Assembly: GCA_050953505.1 (NCBI GenBank)
Contig: JBMNMU010000001.1
Location: forward strand, 1,488,001-1,552,000
From: JBMNMU01 sp050953505
Lineage (GTDB): Bacteria; Bacillota; Clostridia; Peptostreptococcales; Anaerovoracaceae
DNA: 64,000 bases
Reading direction: 5' to 3'
Part shown: piece after piece, positions 33,447 to 41,583 of the stretch
Numbering within the stretch: position 1 is the stretch's first letter
How the letters are laid out: each line of letters begins with the position of its first letter
The notes under the pieces: generated by a model
Told to the model about the DNA's origin: nothing
Databases searched by the model: none
What the model saw: the letters and a program-made list of their open reading frames with translations, nothing else
Translations under genes and position numbers: made by a program

Positions 33447-34844
33447 TTAATCGCTCTCTGTAGCAATATATTTTCTTATTTTCCTCGCCGCTGTTGTTTG
33501 GCTGATATTAAGAGCCTTTGCAAGTTTAACTGACGAGTTTTCCTTTTTATAAACCTCTTGTATGATCTTCGCTTCATATTGCTCTAAAGCGAGATTTAAA
33601 TCAGTTATATTTTGGTGATAATCTTCAGTATCATAAACAGCTATAAACTCTTGAATTGATTCAGGCAACTCATTCTTCGTAACGATTTCTCCATCTGTAA
33701 TCACAGCCATGCTATATACAGTATTTTCAAGCTCCCTTATATTGCCTGGCCATGGATACCTCATAAATATATTTAATACTAAAGAGTCAAATATCTTGTT
33801 AAATCCAAACTTTTTGTTGGCCTTAGAAAGAAAAGTATTACTTAGTAATGGAATATCCTCTCTCCTTTCTCTTAAAGGAGGTATAACAAAGGATGCCATA
33901 TTAATTCTATAAAGAAGGTCCTGTCTAAAACTACCTTTTTCCACTTCTTTTGTTAAGTCCTTGTTTGATGCACAAATTAGTCTACAATTAACTTTTTTTG
34001 TTTCTGTGCCCCCGATTCTTCTTACCTCTTGATTTTGGATAACACTTAACAGTTTTGCTTGTGCTTGGATATTCAGTTCGGATATTTCATCCAGGAATAG
34101 TGTCCCCCCATTAGCCACCTCGAAAAGACCGCTTTTTCCTTGAGTATGAGCACCAGTAAAAGCTCCTTTTTCATACCCAAATAGTTCTGATTCAATTAAA
34201 TTATCTGGTATGGCTGCACAATTCACCTCAACAAACTTGCCAGAAGCATAATTGCTGAGCTTATGTATTTTCTTCGCAATTAAAGTTTTTCCTACGCCTG
34301 TTTCTCCTTGTAGTAGTAAATTAATATCGTATTTTGCAATTCTTTGAATCATTAGAAGCATCTTTTGAAAATCGCCGTTCTTTGTATCAAAATCTTCAAT
34401 TACTGCTCTCTCATAAGAAATCTCGTTAATGACATTGTTATAATACTCAATCTCTTTTGCCTGTTTTTCATAAAGGCTTAATAATTTTTGATAACTGCTG
34501 ATATCTCTTGAAAATGTTATGACTTTGGTGATTGTGCCCTGATCATCATATAAGGGAAAAGCTGTAACAATAACATCTTGGCCGCTTTTCAATTTTTGTA
34601 TTACGGTCTCTTCTTTTCCACTTTTTAATACGACTGCTACAGAAGAGGGATTAAAAATACCTTGCTTCTCCAATGTGTAAACATCTTTATTGATCAGTTC
34701 TTCAGCGGGTAAACCATAATAATTATCAAAGTTGCTGTCAACATTGATAATTACTCCCTTTCCATCTGTTATTAAAACTCCGATGCAGTTCATGGTTTTT
34801 AAAATATCTTTGATTAAATTTACATCGCTCATAATAATCTCCAT
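33447..34844 (-). CDS. Sigma-54-dependent transcriptional activator with PAS domain
   Basis: The 465-residue protein begins with a PAS sensor domain (residues about 10-110, with the VITFSRDISSYQ end), then a short coiled linker. The AAA+ domain has Walker A GETGVGKT, the sigma-54 contact loop EKGAFTGAHTQG, and Walker B GTLFLDEI. It ends with a Fis-type helix-turn-helix (SSVKLAKALNISQTTAARKI). It should sense a small ligand or redox signal in the cytoplasm and open sigma-54 promoters. The one recognised here lies before the amidohydrolase at 29764. It faces the transporter convergently. The signal is unknown. Confidence 0.94.
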   Translation of the reverse strand: MEIIMSDVNLIKDILKTMNCIGVLITDGKGVIINVDSNFDNYYGLPAEELINKDVYTLEKQGIFNPSSVAVVLKSGKEETVIQKLKSGQDVIVTAFPLYDDQGTITKVITFSRDISSYQKLLSLYEKQAKEIEYYNNVINEISYERAVIEDFDTKNGDFQKMLLMIQRIAKYDINLLLQGETGVGKTLIAKKIHKLSNYASGKFVEVNCAAIPDNLIESELFGYEKGAFTGAHTQGKSGLFEVANGGTLFLDEISELNIQAQAKLLSVIQNQEVRRIGGTETKKVNCRLICASNKDLTKEVEKGSFRQDLLYRINMASFVIPPLRERREDIPLLSNTFLSKANKKFGFNKIFDSLVLNIFMRYPWPGNIRELENTVYSMAVITDGEIVTKNELPESIQEFIAVYDTEDYHQNITDLNLALEQYEAKIIQEVYKKENSSVKLAKALNISQTTAARKIRKYIATESD

Positions 34845-35111
34845 TCCACTACTGTTAGATAGTGATATTAAGTTATGCTTTCATCTCTTAATTTGATTAT
34901 AATAATGTTAATATACTTAATGTTAGAGGTTGATCCATCCTGTGAAAAACCCGATGCAGTCCCGATTCAGTAAAATTTATCGGAAAGTTATCAGTTAACA
35001 TAATATTAGTTGTCAGCGATATATTAAATAATTTTATTATATTCTAGTTCTTCATTATCTACAAAGGTTTTTATTAGGATGATTTTTGAATAAGAGCTTT
35101 TAAAAATTGGG

Positions 35112-35708
35112 TCACTTTTTTGAAACAAAAGGGTTGTCCTTTATTAAAAAACGCCATGGATATTGAGCTGCTTCACCTGCATAATCTACGTTAATTCTAG
35201 GCTTTTCAGATATCTGCTCTGGCTCAATTGGTGGGGCATCCAGTATATATATTTTCTTACCGCATAGGTCCAAGCCGTTCTCACTTCTGGAGATATCCAT
35301 AGCTTGACACAGCTTTCCTGGCCCGGAACACAAGGTTTTAATGTTTTTTCCTTCTGCCTTTCTACGGTCTACCATCAGTTCTATACCCTCTAATGGCTCG
35401 ATGGCTCTAATAAGTATAGCCTCCGGCATGCCTACAACATTGTTCACCACATTAAAACAATTATACATTCCGTAAATTAGATAAACATAAGCAAAGCCTC
35501 CTGGCCCATGAATCACCTCAGTACGCTGGGTACGCAAATTCCTATAGGTGTGGGCTGCCGCGTCCCCCGGTCCCATATAAGCCTCTACCTCTACTATAAT
35601 GCCAGAGGTTTTTCCAGCCTTAGAATCATGAACTAAGGTTTTTCCTAGCAATTCCTTTGCTACTGTTAAACCATCTCTTTCATAAAATTTCCGTGAAAGT
35701 TTACCCAC
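35112..35708 (-). CDS. DNA-3-methyladenine glycosylase (AAG/MPG family)
   Basis: The 198-residue enzyme removes alkylated purines from DNA. The family parts are FYERDGLTVAKELLGKTLVH at the N-terminus, VEVEAYMGPGDAAAHTYRN with the catalytic glutamate, PGGFAYVYLIYGMYNCFNVV, and the late CSGPGKLCQAM. The start is GTG 35706-35708 behind TAGGAGGCTATT. It stands alone. Together with mutY and the Ku/LigD pair it adds to the repair genes of the window. Confidence 0.95.
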   Translation of the reverse strand: MGKLSRKFYERDGLTVAKELLGKTLVHDSKAGKTSGIIVEVEAYMGPGDAAAHTYRNLRTQRTEVIHGPGGFAYVYLIYGMYNCFNVVNNVVGMPEAILIRAIEPLEGIELMVDRRKAEGKNIKTLCSGPGKLCQAMDISRSENGLDLCGKKIYILDAPPIEPEQISEKPRINVDYAGEAAQYPWRFLIKDNPFVSKK

Positions 35709-35919
35709 AATAGCCTCCTAAGTTGTTTTTTCTTATTGTTACCCATTAGGAACCATTTAATTAATCATCTCGAAGGGGTCTTTGGTCTACTGCTTTGGAA
35801 AATGAGAGCTGGGGCAATATAAGTTTCACTCAATATGGGCCAAAGGGCGAAGCTGCTGATTCTCCCAAAAGGTAATCAACAACCACGCCCCCGCAACCAC
35901 ACCAAGCATTTTGCCTCTA

Positions 35920-37581
35920 TTAGGCAACAGCTTCCTTATTATTTTTTATATATTGATCATTAGCATAAACAATAGCATATTCTGCACTATCGAATACATG
36001 GTCCTCACCAACAATCTCTATGAGACCACCCTGTACTAGCTTCTTCATTACCTTAGGTTGAACACTGGTTAATATTACTTTTATCCCTGACTCCTGTAGG
36101 CTTACGGTCAACTCTGTCAGCGCCTGTAACCCAGATAGGTCAATAACTGGTACCCCTCTCATTGAGAGTATTAAGACAGAAGTGTTTTGTAGTTCAGACA
36201 ACTGTGATTTTAATTTTTCTACAACAGCGAAAAAGATGGTTCCAGTTAAGTAAGCAACTCTTATATGCTCTGGCACCCTAGGAATGTTAATCCCTATCTC
36301 CTCAAGTCTTTCGTTTTCAACTTTACTTATGGTAATATCAATATCCGTTATCCTCACTACTATCAGTACCGCAGAAAAAGCAACTCCAATGATTATTGCT
36401 TTGGTCAAATCTAATACTACTGTTGCGCCTAAGGTTATGGCAAACTTAGCAATTCCTGCTTTAAAACGGTGACTAAATATGTAGCGAATATTGTCCCAGT
36501 CATTCATTCTCCATGCCGTCATTATTAGAACACCTGCCAATGCTGAAAGTGGAATAGCAGACATGACCGGTGCTAAAAGAAACATGGACAATAATAAAAT
36601 CACTGCATGAATAATCCCTGTGAGTCGAGTTTCACATCCTGATTTAATAGCTACACTGGTTCTTGCAATAGCTGCTGTTGCCGGTACTCCCCCGAAAAAC
36701 GGAATAATTACATTGCCGATTCCTTGAGCAACTAGTTCTCTGTCAGCATTCAATTTTTCATTTTTAAGTTTCCCAGCGGCAGCGCCGCAAAGTAGGCTTT
36801 CTATCATTGCTAAAGCAGCTATACTCAAAGCTGGTACTAGAAATTCTGTAAATTGACCAATAGAAATTGAAGTTAAAGATAATCGATCAGACAAGAAAAT
36901 AGTTTTTGGAATTTCTCCCACTACAGCAATATCAAGCTTCAAAATGCTGTTTATAATTAACACAATAATTAGACTTGCCAAGGAAGATGGGATCTTATCA
37001 TTCCACTTTTTGGGCCAAAGAATCATAATAACAATAACAAGCAATCCTATGGCTAGTGTGGGCAAATCGGGGTTAAAACCTTGAGTAAAGTATGAAAGAA
37101 ATTTCGTAATGGCCAGCTCTCCTTCGGAAGTCACTCCAAATAAATTGTCTAGCTGTCCTAAGGCAATAATAACGGCAATACCCGATGTAAAGCCCGTAAT
37201 AACCGATGAAGGGATAAAATATATCACTCGCCCTAGTTTAAATATACCAGCTAGAATAAGTATAATTCCTGCTAAAAAGCTGGCAATAAAAATACCATTT
37301 AATCCGAATCTATGGGCAAGCATAATTAGAATAGCCGTCATTGCTCCCGTAGGACCTGATATCTGAAAGGATGCGCCAGATAAAGCTCCTATAATCACGC
37401 CGCCTATGATGGCTGTAACAAGGCCAGCAGCTGCTGTTGCCCCAGAACCCACACCAAAAGCGAGGGCTAGGGGCAAGGCTACTGCAGCTACTGTAATTCC
37501 TGCCATTAAGTCCTTTGAAAATTTTTGTCCATTATAACCTTTAAATTCGTTTTTTAGATCTAATATAAAGTCAGACAACAC
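35920..37581 (-). CDS. SulP-family anion transporter with STAS domain
   Basis: The protein of 553 residues has about twelve to fourteen membrane segments, starting with AVALPLALAFGVGSGA, a SulP signature, and QISGPTGAMTAI. The last 110 residues form a cytoplasmic STAS domain (SVLILSMRGVPVIDLSGLQAL), whose D-L-S-G stretch is typical of anti-sigma-antagonist-like domains. Members carry sulfate, bicarbonate or dicarboxylates, and the substrate is not evident. The start is GTG 37579-37581 behind AGAGGAATAAC. Confidence 0.93.
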   Translation of the reverse strand: MLSDFILDLKNEFKGYNGQKFSKDLMAGITVAAVALPLALAFGVGSGATAAAGLVTAIIGGVIIGALSGASFQISGPTGAMTAILIMLAHRFGLNGIFIASFLAGIILILAGIFKLGRVIYFIPSSVITGFTSGIAVIIALGQLDNLFGVTSEGELAITKFLSYFTQGFNPDLPTLAIGLLVIVIMILWPKKWNDKIPSSLASLIIVLIINSILKLDIAVVGEIPKTIFLSDRLSLTSISIGQFTEFLVPALSIAALAMIESLLCGAAAGKLKNEKLNADRELVAQGIGNVIIPFFGGVPATAAIARTSVAIKSGCETRLTGIIHAVILLLSMFLLAPVMSAIPLSALAGVLIMTAWRMNDWDNIRYIFSHRFKAGIAKFAITLGATVVLDLTKAIIIGVAFSAVLIVVRITDIDITISKVENERLEEIGINIPRVPEHIRVAYLTGTIFFAVVEKLKSQLSELQNTSVLILSMRGVPVIDLSGLQALTELTVSLQESGIKVILTSVQPKVMKKLVQGGLIEIVGEDHVFDSAEYAIVYANDQYIKNNKEAVA

Positions 37582-37660
37582 GTTATTCCTCTTTTCTTTA
37601 AATTTATTTCTGGGACTTCATCTTACCTTGTCCCCTAATTTACTTTTTAAGTCGGAATCT

Positions 37661-38005
37661 CTATGCTTTCTTTACAAATTCAGATTTTAATTTCATCGCA
37701 CCAAACCCATCAATTTTGCAATCAATGTCATGGCCATCATCGGCTTGATGTATTAATTTTATATTCTTGACCTTTGTACCTTGTTTCACTGGGGAGGAGC
37801 TCCCTTTAACCTTTAAATCTTTTATTACAATAACAGAATCTCCGTCCTGCAAAACATTTCCATTGGCATCTTTAATTTCTTCAGAATTTGTATCCTCTCC
37901 TGCTTCTAAGCTCCATTCATAGGCACATTCGGGACAGACTAAAAAGCCACGATCCTCATAAGTATACTCTGAATTACATGCTGGACAATTGGGTAAGTTT
38001 GACAT
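37661..38005 (-). CDS. yjdM: YjdM/PhnA-family zinc-ribbon protein
   Basis: This 114-residue protein has an N-terminal zinc ribbon (NCPACNSEYTYEDRGFLVCP with two C-x2-C pairs). The C-terminal PhnA domain follows, with DANGNVLQDGDSVIVIKDLKV and VKNIKLIH. Despite the old name, the family is not phosphonoacetate hydrolase. It is a small cytoplasmic protein of uncertain role. The start ATG follows GGAGGATTATCT. Neighbours are a SulP transporter and a YczE-like protein on the same strand, without obvious functional link. Confidence 0.93.
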   Translation of the reverse strand: MSNLPNCPACNSEYTYEDRGFLVCPECAYEWSLEAGEDTNSEEIKDANGNVLQDGDSVIVIKDLKVKGSSSPVKQGTKVKNIKLIHQADDGHDIDCKIDGFGAMKLKSEFVKKA

Positions 38006-38047
38006 AGATAATCCTCCATTTATTTTATTTTTTAAATTTATTTTAAA

Positions 38048-38779
38048 TTAAGCGGTTTGACTTTCTTCCGCGCTATTTCGTTGCATAATCGTAATTTGCT
38101 CTCGCTCATCATTTTCAAGCTTTTCTGATCTCAAGGTTATACGAGCCTGTAATATGTCAATGCTCTTTCTAATTAATTTGACCATATTTCCCACACATAT
38201 GGCGGCAATAATGGTACCCTCTCGCACTCCTGTTAGCTCCCCGAGAAACACCAGACATAAAATCGCCCCTGTTAAGGCCATACTCATATCAGAGCAAACT
38301 CTGATGTTACCATATTTCTTCTTGGACACTATTGTAATTGTGCGCACAAAGGCATCTGCCGGCACCATAACTACATTTGCAATTAATTGCAGGCTCACAC
38401 CAATTGCCACAATAAAAGATCCCAATATTAATGATGCTATTTTAATACCATATGCTACCGGAAAAAATGACCGTAAGAAAAACATTGCAACATCGATAAG
38501 GTATCCAAATGCAAAAGCGATGACCACCTGTAACAAAATTTCAATTTTATTGGCTTCCTTGCGGAGCATAACCAGTTGAAGTAGGATAAGGAATAGACTG
38601 AATAGAACAGTCCAATGACCTATAGATAACCTTGGGATAATCAAGGACAACGCATAAGGTATGGATGTCATTGGAGAAGTGCCCAAGCTTGCCTTTGTCA
38701 CTAAGGCAATCCCAAAGGAAGTGAAGGCTAAACCAATTAGAAATATTACATAACGCTTTATTAGTTCATTACGACTCAT
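38048..38779 (-). CDS. YczE/YitT-like membrane protein
   Basis: From ATG 38777-38779 this is about 243 residues. The frame continues upstream, but the family begins with a motif like RNELIKRYVIFLIGLAFTSF. There are five or six membrane helices. Family features are GIALVTKASLGTSPMTSIPY near the N-terminus and QLIANVVMVPADAFVRTI in the second half. The function is unknown; some members lie near regulators and are called YczE. A MarR regulator gene lies about 120 bp upstream on the same strand and may control it. Confidence 0.85.
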   Translation of the reverse strand: MSRNELIKRYVIFLIGLAFTSFGIALVTKASLGTSPMTSIPYALSLIIPRLSIGHWTVLFSLFLILLQLVMLRKEANKIEILLQVVIAFAFGYLIDVAMFFLRSFFPVAYGIKIASLILGSFIVAIGVSLQLIANVVMVPADAFVRTITIVSKKKYGNIRVCSDMSMALTGAILCLVFLGELTGVREGTIIAAICVGNMVKLIRKSIDILQARITLRSEKLENDEREQITIMQRNSAEESQTA

Positions 38780-38902
38780 TATACATCTCTCTTTCTTAAT
38801 GCTGATTATATTCAAGGGTAAGCCTAAGCATATACAATGAGTGCGCATCGAGTTGAAGTTTTAATGATTATTGTATTGTTAAGTAATTTTAGGTGATTCT
38901 TA

Positions 38903-39322
38903 CTATGATATATTACAGCTGATTTTATCTATTAATCCATGGAGGGTCTCTTTTTCTTCATCTGTAAGGCAGCTTAATATTTGATTTTCCAATTTGGTAC
39001 CCTCATCTTTGACAATATTGAAAGCTTCTAATCCTTTTTCAGTTAAGTACACAGATTTTATTCGTGCATCCTCTTTAGATACAGCGCTGTAAAGCAAACC
39101 CTTATTTTTCATACGCTCAACGATATTTCTCGCCGCCTGATGGCTTATGTTCAAATACTCTTTTAGGTCAGAGGCGGAGGCTCCTGGATGCGCATCAAGG
39201 TATTGCAGTGTAACTGATTGTTCACTGGTAAGCTTGTGCTCCAATAAGCTTTTGTTCCGGTTCTTAATTAAACCATTTCCTATTTTAAGAATTTTTCTTA
39301 AAATAACATAATCTTCATTCAT
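38903..39322 (-). CDS. MarR-family transcriptional regulator
   Basis: The start at ATG 39320-39322 behind GCGAGGTATTAGT gives 139 residues. A longer frame to 39556 is an artefact, because it translates two REP-like repeats. The winged-helix part is EQSVTLQYLDAHPGASASDL, then KEYLNISHQAARNIVERM and a wing with SKEDARIKSVYLTEKG. It should bind DNA as a dimer and respond to a small ligand. The likely target is its own promoter and the YczE-like gene downstream, which is inference. Confidence 0.92.
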   Translation of the reverse strand: MNEDYVILRKILKIGNGLIKNRNKSLLEHKLTSEQSVTLQYLDAHPGASASDLKEYLNISHQAARNIVERMKNKGLLYSAVSKEDARIKSVYLTEKGLEAFNIVKDEGTKLENQILSCLTDEEKETLHGLIDKISCNIS

Positions 39323-39389
39323 ACTAATACCTCGCCATATATACAACACATTGTACATTTTATAACAAAAACCAAACAAAGTCAAGCCC

Positions 39390-39465
39390 CAGCCACTAGA
39401 CCGAGAGATGATTGGCCGTGGCCGGAAGAAACTGCCACTAGACCGAGAGATGATTGGCCGTGGCC
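39390..39465. repeat. REP-like units, two direct copies
   Basis: Two 34-bp direct copies at 39390-39423 and 39432-39465 share CCACTAGACCGAGAGATGAT followed by TGGCCGTGGCC. They are separated by 8 bp. The second copy ends 8 bp after the selO stop codon on the transcribed strand. Orientation is opposite to the direct array at 1333-1418. Confidence 0.93.
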
Positions 39466-39473
39466 ATTCGCTA

Positions 39474-40946
39474 TCATGTGCCGCAGAAAGTTCTATATCC
39501 GCATTGAGAAGTATCCGGTTCTGTATAGTAAGGATCCAGATTTTTGGAATAATCATAAGGTTTTCTAAGGACCTCTAATAACCCATGTAAACTGTCAAGG
39601 CTTCCTTCATTGACAGCTGACTCCAATGCATCCTCAACCCTTTGATTTCGAGGAATAACAACGGGATTGCTATTACGCATCAGTTCCTTTGACAATTCTA
39701 GGGATTGCTCCTGCTGGCTTAATCTCCTCTCCCACTTGCTAATCCATTCGCTAAAATCTGGATTGTTATAAGGCTGTTGCATAAAACTCTCTGGTTTTAC
39801 CTGTGTTAAATCTACAAATGTATTTGTAAAATCCATCTTGTACTTTTCCATTAAACCTAAAAGCTCATTAACTAATGCCTTATCCCCTTCTTCATGGGCA
39901 AAGAGTCCTAGCTTTTCCCTCATTCCTTTTAGCCAGCTTGCATGAAATAAATCGGGATAGCTTTCTAAAGTATCTTGAGCCAGTTTTATTCCTTTGTCTT
40001 GATCTGTGTTTAATAGAGGGAGGAGACTTTCTGCAAAGCGAGTAAGGTTCCAAAGCCCTATGGGCGGTTGTTGATTATATGCATATCGACCTTGTATATC
40101 GATAGAACTAAAAACCGTTGCGGGATTATAGGTGTCCATAAATGCGCAAGGCCCATAATCAATAGTTTCGCCAGAAATGGCCACATTGTCTGTATTCATA
40201 ACTCCATGAATAAAACCTATTAGTTGCCATTTGGCAATCAATGAAGCCTGTCTTTTTATAACTTCCTTTAGTAGAAACAAATAGGGATTTTCTCCATTAT
40301 TATCAGCAAAGTGTCTTTTCAATGTATAATCTGCCAAAATCTTAAGTTCTTCCGGACTTCCCCAATTTGCAGCATACTGAAAGGTGCCCACTCGAATATG
40401 GCTTGACGCCACACGAGTCAATATAGCTCCCGGAAGTTCGGTTTCACGATATACCGGTTCCCCTGTTAACACAACTGCCAAGCTTCGGGTAGTAGGTACC
40501 CCAAGTGCGTACATCGCTTCACTAATGATATATTCACGGAGCATAGGTCCTAGTGCAGCCAGTCCATCCCCACGACGAGAATAAGGGGTTTTCCCCGAAC
40601 CTTTTAGCTGTATATCTAATCTGACTCCGTCAGGAGTAATCTGTTCACCTAATAAGACGGCACGACCATCTCCCAGCATAGTGAAATGGCCAAATTGATG
40701 GCCAGCATAAGCCTGAGCTATAGGCTCAGCACCGTGGGGCAGGGAATTTCCCGCGAGAATATCTAAGCCCTCTTTGCTTTCAAGGAACTGTGCATCTAAC
40801 CCCAGCTCATCCGCCAGTACGTGATTTAAAATGACTAACTTAGGTGAAGATACAGGTTTTGGTGTAACTTTGTAGTAAAAGATCTCTGGCAAGTTAGCAT
40901 AACTATTATCCAAGTTCCAACCTGCTTTGTTTGTGTTTCTGCTCAT
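39474..40946 (-). CDS. selO: Protein adenylyltransferase SelO (YdiU)
   Basis: This 490-residue pseudokinase transfers AMP to Ser, Thr or Tyr of target proteins and is linked to redox stress in other organisms. Seen are AYAGHQFGHFTMLGDGRAVL, LKGSGKTPYSRRGDGLAALG and the metal and catalytic stretch GVMNTDNVAISGETIDYGP. The C-terminus reads CGYRTFCGT. This resembles the C-terminal C-x-x position that is selenocysteine in eukaryotic SelO, but cysteine is used here. The start ATG is followed by SRNTNKAGWNLDNSYANLP, as in the family. It is a single gene with two REP-like units just after the stop. Confidence 0.95.
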   Translation of the reverse strand: MSRNTNKAGWNLDNSYANLPEIFYYKVTPKPVSSPKLVILNHVLADELGLDAQFLESKEGLDILAGNSLPHGAEPIAQAYAGHQFGHFTMLGDGRAVLLGEQITPDGVRLDIQLKGSGKTPYSRRGDGLAALGPMLREYIISEAMYALGVPTTRSLAVVLTGEPVYRETELPGAILTRVASSHIRVGTFQYAANWGSPEELKILADYTLKRHFADNNGENPYLFLLKEVIKRQASLIAKWQLIGFIHGVMNTDNVAISGETIDYGPCAFMDTYNPATVFSSIDIQGRYAYNQQPPIGLWNLTRFAESLLPLLNTDQDKGIKLAQDTLESYPDLFHASWLKGMREKLGLFAHEEGDKALVNELLGLMEKYKMDFTNTFVDLTQVKPESFMQQPYNNPDFSEWISKWERRLSQQEQSLELSKELMRNSNPVVIPRNQRVEDALESAVNEGSLDSLHGLLEVLRKPYDYSKNLDPYYTEPDTSQCGYRTFCGT

Positions 40947-41053
40947 AATACCTCCTGTTTATAGTGATATCGTTCACTCTTGGTCCCCTTCAGTAATTTT
41001 TATCCTCATATTAGGGTAACCACTTCATATCTTTTTAAATGGATAATAAATAA

Positions 41054-41115
41054 AAAAAGTGGCTATGCCACCGCCACTCTTATATAGTAGGAAAGAAATT
41101 TTCCTACTATATAAG
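41054..41115 (-). terminator. Double hairpin terminator between copZ and selO
   Basis: Reading on the minus strand, a perfect 16-bp stem (CTTATATAGTAGGAAA/TTTCCTACTATATAAG, 41079-41115) is followed by a second small hairpin, GTGGC-ATA-GCCAC, and then TTTTTTTATTTA. It should end the copA-copZ transcript before selO. Confidence 0.82.
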
Positions 41116-41199
41116 AAGAAAAAGAATCCTCTTGAGCAGGGATATTTTACTGAGCAGAAAGATCTCTAAGTTTGCAAAATCAGTTTCAAGCCCTCTTTC

Positions 41200-41406
41200 T
41201 TACACTACATCGTAACCCTGATCCTCGATCGCTTCTTTAATACTGTTCAAATTTATTTGGCTTGCGTCAAATTCTACAGTGACTGTTTTTTCTTCTAACT
41301 GCACATCTACACTAGAGACGCCATCAAGACCGTTGACGGCTTTGGACACCGCATCAACACAGTGAGAACAAGACATTCCTTCAACATTCAATATGATTTT
41401 TTCCAT
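41200..41406 (-). CDS. copZ: Copper chaperone, heavy-metal-associated domain protein
   Basis: The 68-residue ferredoxin-like protein has the metal-binding loop GMSCSHC near residues 9-15 and full HMA-domain length. It should carry Cu(I) in the cytoplasm to the CopA ATPase encoded immediately upstream on the same strand. The start follows AAAGGAGGAAAAC. The gap of about 170 bp to copA contains a palindromic GGTGTC repeat element. No copper regulator such as CsoR or CopY lies adjacent. Confidence 0.94.
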   Translation of the reverse strand: MEKIILNVEGMSCSHCVDAVSKAVNGLDGVSSVDVQLEEKTVTVEFDASQINLNSIKEAIEDQGYDVV

Positions 41407-41431
41407 GTTTTCCTCCTTTTAAATCGGGAAA

Positions 41432-41541
41432 GGTGTCTGACATCTTTTCCAATTTAACAAACTAAAAATCAAATTTAAAAAACTTAAAACGAGTAATTCC
41501 AATGGGTTTGTCTCCCCAAATTGGATTTGGTGTCAGACACC
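41432..41541. repeat. Palindromic GGTGTCAGACACC element between copA and copZ
   Basis: The ends are GGTGTCTGACATC (41432-41444) and GGTGTCAGACACC (41529-41541). Together with the flanking TCCAATTT/AAATTGGA they give an inverted repeat of about 24 bp with few mismatches around 60 bp of AT-rich DNA. It belongs to the same family as the repeats at 9419-9534. Confidence 0.75.
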
Positions 41542-41583
41542 ATTACTAATAGACACCATTACTAATAAGACACCATTACTAAT
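41536..41583. repeat. Short tandem repeat overlapping the copA stop codon
   Basis: GACACCATTACTAAT occurs three times, at about 41536, 41552 and 41569, with a 16-17-bp period. The last copy includes the copA stop codon at 41579-41581. The first copy overlaps a GGTGTCAGACACC palindrome. Confidence 0.88.

Noticed and set aside
39323..39556. N-terminal extension of the MarR frame
   Set aside because: It translates two REP-like units and part of the selO end. The family start with a good ribosome-binding site is at 39322.
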